11,495 nucleotides of DNA from Bacteroidetes bacterium UBA3022 (GTDB lineage: Bacteria; Bacteroidota; Bacteroidia; Chitinophagales; BACL12), in NCBI GenBank assembly GCA_002346225.1, contig DDYY01000084.1, forward strand, positions 1 to 11,495. The letters are read 5' to 3'. Position 1 is the first letter of the stretch. The number at the start of each line of letters is the position of its first letter. The translations under genes were made by a program, and so were the position numbers. Below the pieces are notes generated by a model. That model made no database searches. It was not told the DNA's origin and saw only the letters and a program-made list of their open reading frames with translations. Below are positions 6,337 to 11,495 of this stretch, in pieces.

Positions 6337-9012
6337 TCAGAACTGGTATTCGTTCCAGTCGCGCTTGCGGGATAACTTGAGGTCCTGCAGCACGCTGGCC
6401 TTTACGTTGACGTTGAAAATATAGCTGCGCCGTCCACCAAATGGTATCCAGCGGAAACTCATCTCCCAGCAATGCAGGTTGCGGTAAATATCTACCGAGG
6501 TGAAAGTGAATTCCTTTAACTGGAAATCGTAGCCGGTAGACATTTGAATTTTCCAGTTGGGTGTCAGGCTAACATCTCCCGACATATTGAAGGTCTGGGT
6601 GGTGGTGATGGAATCCGTTCCATCGGTATTCAGCTGGTTCTGGATGCGCAGGTTGTAGTTCACCGTAAATTGCCAGGGCAGTTCGTAGTCGATGTAATAG
6701 CTCGGATTGTCCCAGACCATCTGTCGCTCTTCGAATGTACCTGCTTCTGTCGACAGGTTTTCATTGTTCTTTCGCTGGCTGCGCAGGGAGGTGGAGAGGG
6801 CAATATTGCTGCTGCTGAAGCGACCTAGTCGCTGGTTCACATCCCATTCGTATTGGTTGAGCCGGATACCTTCTTCATTACGGATGTAGGGATCGAGCGA
6901 ACCGGAGACGTTCACGCGCACCTTATCAAATAAGGTAGTATACGCACTGGCATTGATCAGCGACCAGTTGAGGGAGTCTGCTGCCAGGTTATAGGAAGAA
7001 TTGATAATGAAGTTATCTATGAGCTTTACTTTCCTTTCACCGGTGATGGTGTCTTTGCTATCGCGGACTTTCATCTCCAAGTTATTGGCGAGGTTGATGC
7101 CAATACTTCCCGACTGTCCCGAGGGTGGTCCACCGAACAGGCTGCCTTCAAATATCGAATACGTAAGCGGATCACTGCCGGGAGCATTGTAGTAAGTGCC
7201 ATAGTAGCCGAAATCAGGTGAAGCGTAATCGGGACGATAGCTGAACGAAAAAGTAGGTGTAATGACGTGCCGGATGGCTTTAACCTTCCCTTTTCTGAAG
7301 GACATGACCCCGTACAACTTGGTGGTAAGGGAAGTACTGAGATTGTACCATCGGGCAGTAGTAAATCCCGGTACAGTATCGACAGCAAAATAATTGATGG
7401 TTGTATCGGTGATGACTTCACCGGTAATCGGATCTGTAATTTCAGTAAAGGTAGAATCGGGATTATAGTTGCGGCGTACCGTTTCAAAATACCAGTTCTC
7501 GTTGTAGTTGAAGGAAGGCGTCAGGGTAAAATACTTCAGCACCTTGAAGGGTGAGCTGGCGCTAAGACCATGAGAAAATCCGTTCTGCATTTGATCCAGG
7601 GTAGCAGCGGTGAACAAAGTGGAGTCCGGCACGCTGAGGAAATTTCTGAAATCCATGCGGTAGTTGATACCAAACTGGTTGAGCTGGTTGCGCGGATCCT
7701 TCAGCACTTTTTTAAGCGGATAGATACGACTCATGTTCACTGCCACATCCGGAAGCGTGAGGTCTACCAGTCCGCTGGAGGTATTCTGGTTATGCCGCAA
7801 TGCAGCCGACATGGTAAAAGGCGTTCCCGTGAATGACTTGTTATAGGAAATACTACTGTTATAGGAATTATTCAGATATGTTTCATTGAATGCGTTGTTC
7901 GTGAGGAAGTCGGAGGTACCGAAACTCGCGTTGGCAGAAAACGAGGAGCCGGGTCTGGCCTTGGGATCCTGGTTATGCGTCCAGCGCACATAGAAACCGC
8001 GGTCTTCCCGGAAGTCGGGCTGAAAGGAGAGCCCGTACTTGTTGCGCGAGTATTGCATGCTGAGGTTACCCTTGTAGCGATAGCGGGCAGCGTAGCCTGC
8101 GGTAGTATTCAATCCCCATGAGCCATTCGAAAAGATGGTACCCGTTGCTGAAAGATCGATATGATCGGAGATAGCAAAGTAATAGCCGCCATTGCGCAGA
8201 AAGAAACCCTGGGTAAAGCTGTAGCCGTATTGCGGAATCAACAGGCCTGAAGACCGACCTCTGTTGATGGGAAAAATTCCGAAAGGCAGAAAGAGCGGCG
8301 TTGGCACATCGGCCACTACCAGATTGGCAGGACCGGTAACGGCAATTTTCTGCGGTACAATTTTCGCCTTGTTGGCATTGATATAGAAATGCGGGTGGTC
8401 GAGGTCGCAGGTAGTGTAGTGGGCGCCGGCACCGAAGTAGGCATTATCGGCATTTTTCTTGCCCTGTTCCACGATGATGAACCCCTCTCCTTCCTGGCGT
8501 TTAAAGTTGTTGATTTTCCCGTTCTTGGTTTCGAAGTTGTACAACATAGATTCGGCGGCAAAGGATTCTTCTCCATCTTCGAAGTAGGCAGGTGGTCCCT
8601 TCTTGCCGGAGCTATCGGTAATCTGGTGCGCCTTCATGATTTTGCTGGTCCAGTCGAATTCGATGTAATCTGCTTTCAGCTGAAAATCGCCGTAGAGCAC
8701 GTCGCCACCAATATATATATATGTTTTACCTGAATCTAAATCGTAGATAATAGAATCGACCGCTCCGTAATCGATGCGGGAATCGAGTGAATCGGGTGTA
8801 ATGGCATACCAAAGCACGGGTGCTTCCACGAGGACAGAATCCGTATTCAGGCTGTCGGCAGACAGGGAGTCGGGCAATAAACTTTTGGACGTATCAACAG
8901 CGAAAACCTCCGACTGCTCAATAAAGGATACAACATTAGCGTTTTCAGCACGTAATCCGGTGCTAAACAGTGCTAAAGCAGTAAGGAGCAGGAAGCGTAG
9001 TTGTTGATTCAA
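6337..9012 (-). CDS. lptD: LptD-like outer-membrane LPS assembly protein
   Basis: This protein should insert lipopolysaccharide into the outer leaflet of the outer membrane as the LptD barrel. From the TTG at 9012 it is 891 residues: a signal peptide (core LRFLLLTALALFSTGLRA, cleavage near residue 22), a Ser/Asp-rich linker, an OstA-type beta-jellyroll region (about 75-220) with YTTCDLDHPHF, then the barrel, opened by PLFLPFGIFPI and RSSGLLIPQYGYS as in LptD. Many alternating aromatic strands follow and the last residue is Phe, as expected for a BAM-recognised barrel. The reading frame stays open upstream to a GTG at 9150, but that would overlap the amidase and bury the signal peptide; there is no in-frame ATG near the signal peptide, so the TTG start is inferred. 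A (AT)6 run lies inside the gene at 8711-8722. It is divergent from the amidase gene and convergent with the exported-protein gene. Its partner LptE is not visible here. Confidence 0.9.
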   Translation of the reverse strand: MNQQLRFLLLTALALFSTGLRAENANVVSFIEQSEVFAVDTSKSLLPDSLSADSLNTDSVLVEAPVLWYAITPDSLDSRIDYGAVDSIIYDLDSGKTYIYIGGDVLYGDFQLKADYIEFDWTSKIMKAHQITDSSGKKGPPAYFEDGEESFAAESMLYNFETKNGKINNFKRQEGEGFIIVEQGKKNADNAYFGAGAHYTTCDLDHPHFYINANKAKIVPQKIAVTGPANLVVADVPTPLFLPFGIFPINRGRSSGLLIPQYGYSFTQGFFLRNGGYYFAISDHIDLSATGTIFSNGSWGLNTTAGYAARYRYKGNLSMQYSRNKYGLSFQPDFREDRGFYVRWTHNQDPKARPGSSFSANASFGTSDFLTNNAFNETYLNNSYNSSISYNKSFTGTPFTMSAALRHNQNTSSGLVDLTLPDVAVNMSRIYPLKKVLKDPRNQLNQFGINYRMDFRNFLSVPDSTLFTAATLDQMQNGFSHGLSASSPFKVLKYFTLTPSFNYNENWYFETVRRNYNPDSTFTEITDPITGEVITDTTINYFAVDTVPGFTTARWYNLSTSLTTKLYGVMSFRKGKVKAIRHVITPTFSFSYRPDYASPDFGYYGTYYNAPGSDPLTYSIFEGSLFGGPPSGQSGSIGINLANNLEMKVRDSKDTITGERKVKLIDNFIINSSYNLAADSLNWSLINASAYTTLFDKVRVNVSGSLDPYIRNEEGIRLNQYEWDVNQRLGRFSSSNIALSTSLRSQRKNNENLSTEAGTFEERQMVWDNPSYYIDYELPWQFTVNYNLRIQNQLNTDGTDSITTTQTFNMSGDVSLTPNWKIQMSTGYDFQLKEFTFTSVDIYRNLHCWEMSFRWIPFGGRRSYIFNVNVKASVLQDLKLSRKRDWNEYQF

Positions 9013-9032
9013 GGAAAGATGGAATAATTTTA
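9001..9032 (+). promoter_or_regulatory. Candidate amidase promoter
   Basis: TTG at 9001-9003, a 21-base spacer and TAATTTTA at 9025-9032 resemble the Bacteroidota -33/-7 arrangement, with the last -7 base mismatched. Transcription would start near 9039. That lies after the upstream ATG at 9035 and so favours ATG 9071 as the amidase start. The site overlaps the first codons of lptD on the other strand. Confidence 0.35.
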
Positions 9033-9053
9033 ATATGAAATGCCTTAAAGCGT

Positions 9054-9087
9054 CAAATATTGTACCCACTATGAAAGCCGGACCAAA
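9054..9087 (-). promoter_or_regulatory. Candidate lptD promoter
   Basis: Read on the minus strand, TTTG (9087-9084), a 22-base spacer and AATATTTG (9061-9054) approximate the Bacteroidota -33/-7 consensus, with one -7 mismatch and a slightly long spacer. A start near 9047 would leave a leader of about 35 bases before the TTG at 9012. The site overlaps the amidase start region, so the two divergent promoters would interleave. Confidence 0.3.
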
Positions 9088-10231
9088 GATAGCAAGCCTG
9101 TTGTTAGTTTCCCTGTTGTGTGCCTCCTTTGCCCGTGTTGCACCCGGCACCGCTGTTCCTGTGGAGAGTCCCTACCGCATGAAGACGGTGGTCATTGATG
9201 CCGGACACGGAGGTCATGATCATGGTTGCAGCGGCAAGAAGTCGAAAGAAAAGGATGTAGCGTTAAAAATTGCACTGGATCTGGGAAAGCAAATCAAGGC
9301 TGCCTATCCGGATATCAATGTAGTGTATACCCGCACCACTGATGTTTTCATTGAACTGCACGAACGCGCCGCCATAGCCAATCGCAACAAGGCCGATCTG
9401 TTTATTTGCATCCATTGCAATGCCAATACTTCTACCAAGCCTTACGGTACAGAAACGTATGTAATGGGTTTACACAAAACGGAAGCCAACTTATCTGTCG
9501 CCAAACGCGAGAACGATGTTATCCTGATGGAGGACAACTACACCGACCACTACGACGGTTTCAACCCCAATGATCCCACTGCCCATATCATATTTTCACT
9601 GTTTCAGCATGCTTACATGCAGCAAAGCATCAATTTCGCCTCTAAGGTGGAAGCCGCTTTTGCCTCCCAGGGGGGGCGCTCCAGCCGCGGTGTAAAACAG
9701 GCCGGATTCCTGGTGCTTTGGAAGACCAGCATGCCTGCAGTGCTGATTGAGACCGGTTTCTTGACCAATGCACAGGAAGAAGACTTTCTGGCCAGCACCA
9801 AGGGCCAGTCTACCATTTCGAAGTGTATATTTTCGGCATTTGACCAGTACAAGGCCGAACTGGAGGGCAGCAAGCTGGCAGATAACGTGGTGGTAGCTGC
9901 GCCGGAGCCCGTCTTCACCGAGGGTCAACCCAGCCTGTCCAAAGAGGAGGATTATGCGCAGGAGGTAGAGTTCCGCGTACAATTTCTGGCATCGAAAGAG
10001 CTGTACACCGCAGGGAAAGGCCCTTTAAGGGCGGCAGGCGGACAACCTGTTTTTTACATCATTGAAAACGGCTGGTACAAATACCGTTCAGCACCCTTTG
10101 ATACTTTCGAGGCTGCGGCGGATGCACAGCGCGCATTCAAGGCAGCAGGCTATACCGATGCATTCCTGGTGGCGCACCGCGGAGGGAAACCAATGAATAT
10201 AAATGAAGCCCGGTCACTCTCTGCGCGATAG
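9071..10231 (+). CDS. N-acetylmuramoyl-L-alanine amidase (Amidase_3) with SPOR-like C-terminal domain
   Basis: This zinc enzyme should cleave the bond between N-acetylmuramic acid and L-alanine in peptidoglycan, in the periplasm. From ATG 9071 it has 386 residues. The signal peptide has core IASLLLVSLLCASFA. The Amidase_3 domain (about 37-265) shows VVIDAGHGG with His46, HERAAIAN with Glu98, IHCNAN with His115 as zinc ligands, and the catalytic Glu227 in IETGFLTN. Between His115 and Glu227 is a long insert containing an acidic stretch (ILMEDNY, about 151-157) in the position where AmiC-type amidases carry a regulatory helix. After a Pro/Glu linker, residues about 299-382 look like a SPOR domain (VEFRVQFLAS, NGWYKYRSAPFDT), which in this fold binds denuded septal glycan. 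An alternative ATG at 9035 would add 12 residues ahead of the signal peptide and leave only 22 bases to lptD; I prefer 9071. It precedes the MCE gene by 58 bases. Confidence 0.92.
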   Translation: MKAGPKIASLLLVSLLCASFARVAPGTAVPVESPYRMKTVVIDAGHGGHDHGCSGKKSKEKDVALKIALDLGKQIKAAYPDINVVYTRTTDVFIELHERAAIANRNKADLFICIHCNANTSTKPYGTETYVMGLHKTEANLSVAKRENDVILMEDNYTDHYDGFNPNDPTAHIIFSLFQHAYMQQSINFASKVEAAFASQGGRSSRGVKQAGFLVLWKTSMPAVLIETGFLTNAQEEDFLASTKGQSTISKCIFSAFDQYKAELEGSKLADNVVVAAPEPVFTEGQPSLSKEEDYAQEVEFRVQFLASKELYTAGKGPLRAAGGQPVFYIIENGWYKYRSAPFDTFEAAADAQRAFKAAGYTDAFLVAHRGGKPMNINEARSLSAR

Positions 10232-10236
10232 TGTGG

Positions 10237-10268
10237 TTTGTGCTGCGCGGGAAAATGCCCTAACTTAG
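10237..10268 (+). promoter_or_regulatory. Candidate promoter of the MCE/OstA-like gene pair
   Basis: TTTG at 10237-10240, a 20-base spacer and TAACTTAG at 10261-10268 match the Bacteroidota -33/-7 layout with one mismatch in the -7 box. It starts just after the amidase stop, so the MCE gene could be transcribed separately from the amidase. A start near 10275 would give a leader of about 15 bases. Confidence 0.5.
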
Positions 10269-10289
10269 CACCTAACAAATAATGGATCT

Positions 10290-11261
10290 GTGAAGCTGTC
10301 GAATGAATTCAAGGTAGGTGTTCTAGCCATTGTCGGAATAGCATTGCTGGTATTCGGTTATAATTTCCTGAAGGGCACCAATATTGTTACCAAAGGCAAC
10401 TTCTACACCATTGAGTACAGCTATATTCCCGGTCTCAAAAAGGGCGACCCTATTCAAATCAACGGATATGAAATAGGGCGCGTTTCCGATATCGTATTGC
10501 GCGATCCGAAGAAAGGCACGATAGAGGTGCTGGTGAATGTTACCGAGGATGTAGCCATCCCCATCGATTCGAAAGCCACCATCAAGAGCGCCGACCTATT
10601 GGGTGAAAAATATATAGACCTGAGACTGGGTAGCAGTGAACAGGTATTTCAAAACGGCGATCATTTCATTGGCGACATTGAAGCCGATCTGACCAATCAG
10701 ATCAAAGAGGAACTCAAGCCCCTTACAGAGAAAGTACAGAGCATGATTGTGTCGGTAGACACTGCCATTACCGTTTTGAGCCGCATCTTCACCCCTTCTT
10801 TCAAGGATAATTTTGAAACCAGTGTCCGCAATATCAAGCTCACGCTGGAAAACTTCAATAACTCAGCACGCATGCTGGATGAGATGCTCGCCAAGCAGCA
10901 ACCCGAAATAGAAGGAATTATCGGTGATGTAGCCTCTATTACAGGCAATGTGAAAAAAAATGAAGCTTCCTTAAATGAAATCATACTCAACCTGGAGTCA
11001 CTGACCGATAGCTTGTCGACTATTGACTGGAAGGGCATTACATCCGATATTGACCAGGCGGTCGTTTCGCTGAACAGCATCCTTTCTACCGTAGAAGCCG
11101 GCGAAGGCACCCTGGGCAAACTGGTCAATGATGAGGAACTGTATAACAGTCTGACGGAAATTGCCAAAAGCCTGGAAATCATCTCCAATGAGATTCAGGT
11201 TACTCCCGGCAAGTATGTACCACCCTTGATTCAGATAGGCGGAAAAAAATATAAAGAGTAA
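10290..11261 (+). CDS. MCE domain (MlaD-like) lipid-transport protein
   Basis: This 323-residue protein is the MCE-domain substrate-binding type used in inter-membrane phospholipid transport. Residues about 9-27 form one N-terminal membrane helix (VGVLAIVGIALLVFGYNFL) that would anchor it in the inner membrane. A single MCE domain follows (about 36-115) with the signature segments YIPGLKKGDPIQINGYEIGRV and SADLLGEKYIDLRLG. The remainder (about 130-300) is predominantly helical and probably coiled, with GEGTLGKLVNDEELY (271-285), a motif common in this subgroup. The start is GTG at 10290, which opens directly on the usual short N-terminus before the helix. The permease and ATPase partners (MlaE, MlaF) are not in this window. 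The OstA-like gene follows after 26 bases, consistent with cotranscription. Assignment to the MCE family is secure; true orthology to MlaD and the lipid carried are inferred. Confidence 0.92.
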   Translation: MKLSNEFKVGVLAIVGIALLVFGYNFLKGTNIVTKGNFYTIEYSYIPGLKKGDPIQINGYEIGRVSDIVLRDPKKGTIEVLVNVTEDVAIPIDSKATIKSADLLGEKYIDLRLGSSEQVFQNGDHFIGDIEADLTNQIKEELKPLTEKVQSMIVSVDTAITVLSRIFTPSFKDNFETSVRNIKLTLENFNNSARMLDEMLAKQQPEIEGIIGDVASITGNVKKNEASLNEIILNLESLTDSLSTIDWKGITSDIDQAVVSLNSILSTVEAGEGTLGKLVNDEELYNSLTEIAKSLEIISNEIQVTPGKYVPPLIQIGGKKYKE

Positions 11262-11287
11262 CATCAGCGTTACTGTTGCCTTACCTT

Positions 11288-11495
11288 ATGCGCGGATTCA
11301 GGATCATTATACTACTCTGCTGCCTGCAAGTGCTGCCTGCCAGTCTGATAGGTCAAACAGCTCCTGAAAAACAGGAGATTGAAATTATCCGGGCAGATGC
11401 ACTGCGTTTCAGTGAGCGCAACAATGTGAAAAGCTATTTGCTGGAAGGCAATGTGATTCTCCAGCAGGGTACCACCAAGTTGTATTGCGACAGCG
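11288..11495 (+). CDS. OstA/LptA-like periplasmic protein (N-terminal part, cut by window end)
   Basis: Only the first 69 codons are present. They encode a signal peptide (MRGFRIIILLCCLQVLPASLIG, cleavage likely before Gln) followed by an OstA-type strand pattern: IRADALRFSE, then YLLEGNVILQQGTTKLYCDS, matching the repeated beta-jellyroll motif of LptA/LptD N-domains. The expected role is in the periplasmic bridge that carries LPS from the inner membrane to LptD, though large OstA-like proteins of Bacteroidota are not well characterised. The ATG at 11288 lies 26 bases after the MCE stop, so the two are probably in one transcript. Nothing can be said about the length or C-terminal domains of this protein. 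Confidence 0.82.
   Translation, partial: MRGFRIIILLCCLQVLPASLIGQTAPEKQEIEIIRADALRFSERNNVKSYLLEGNVILQQGTTKLYCDS

Noticed and set aside
9669..9677. Run of seven G residues in the amidase gene, considered as a frameshift hotspot.
   Set aside because: The frame is intact through it and the protein reads normally into the catalytic Glu motif and the SPOR-like tail.
9596..9982. Two antisense open frames opposite the amidase gene.
   Set aside because: They lie entirely within the conserved amidase coding region and show no domain features.

Overview
The window looks like chromosomal DNA from a member of the Bacteroidota. The evidence is a secreted protein with a type IX secretion-like C-terminal region, a Bacteroidota-type LptD with a Ser/Asp-rich N-terminal segment, an Amidase_3 enzyme with a SPOR-like tail, no clear Shine-Dalgarno sequences, and several -7 elements resembling TAnnTTTG. 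The class cannot be fixed from this sequence alone; Saprospiria, Chitinophagia or Cytophagia would all fit.

Layout, left to right. (1) 119-2533, minus strand: a complete glycoside hydrolase family 57 protein with a DUF3536-type C-terminal half, probably acting in the cytoplasm on an alpha-glucan. (2) 2534-2788: an AT-rich intergenic region with repeated TTTGCA motifs. (3) 2789-4198, plus strand: an ATPase of the AAA_14/DUF4143 type, clearly more AT-rich than its neighbours and likely acquired horizontally. (4) 4246-6336, plus strand: a 696-residue exported protein of unknown function with paired calcium-binding-like loops, a fibronectin-III-like region and a C-terminal sorting-like domain. 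(5) 6337-9012, minus strand: LptD-like outer-membrane LPS assembly barrel, whose stop codon directly abuts that of gene 4. (6) 9071-10231, plus strand: a periplasmic N-acetylmuramoyl-L-alanine amidase, divergent from lptD. (7) 10290-11261, plus strand: a single-MCE-domain (MlaD-like) inner-membrane-anchored protein. (8) 11288 to the window end: the start of an OstA/LptA-like periplasmic protein, cut by the window edge.

The right half (6337-11495) forms an envelope-biogenesis neighbourhood: an outer-membrane LPS translocon component, a peptidoglycan-cleaving amidase, a lipid-transport MCE protein and a second OstA-fold protein that could form part of the periplasmic LPS bridge. The left half is unrelated metabolism plus a probably mobile ATPase. 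I did not find RNA genes, CRISPR arrays, insertion sequences or convincing rho-independent terminators. Nothing here is a clearly undescribed system; the items most worth a second look are the AT-rich ATPase island with its TTTGCA cluster, the start-codon arrangements of lptD and the MCE gene, and the uncharacterised exported protein.
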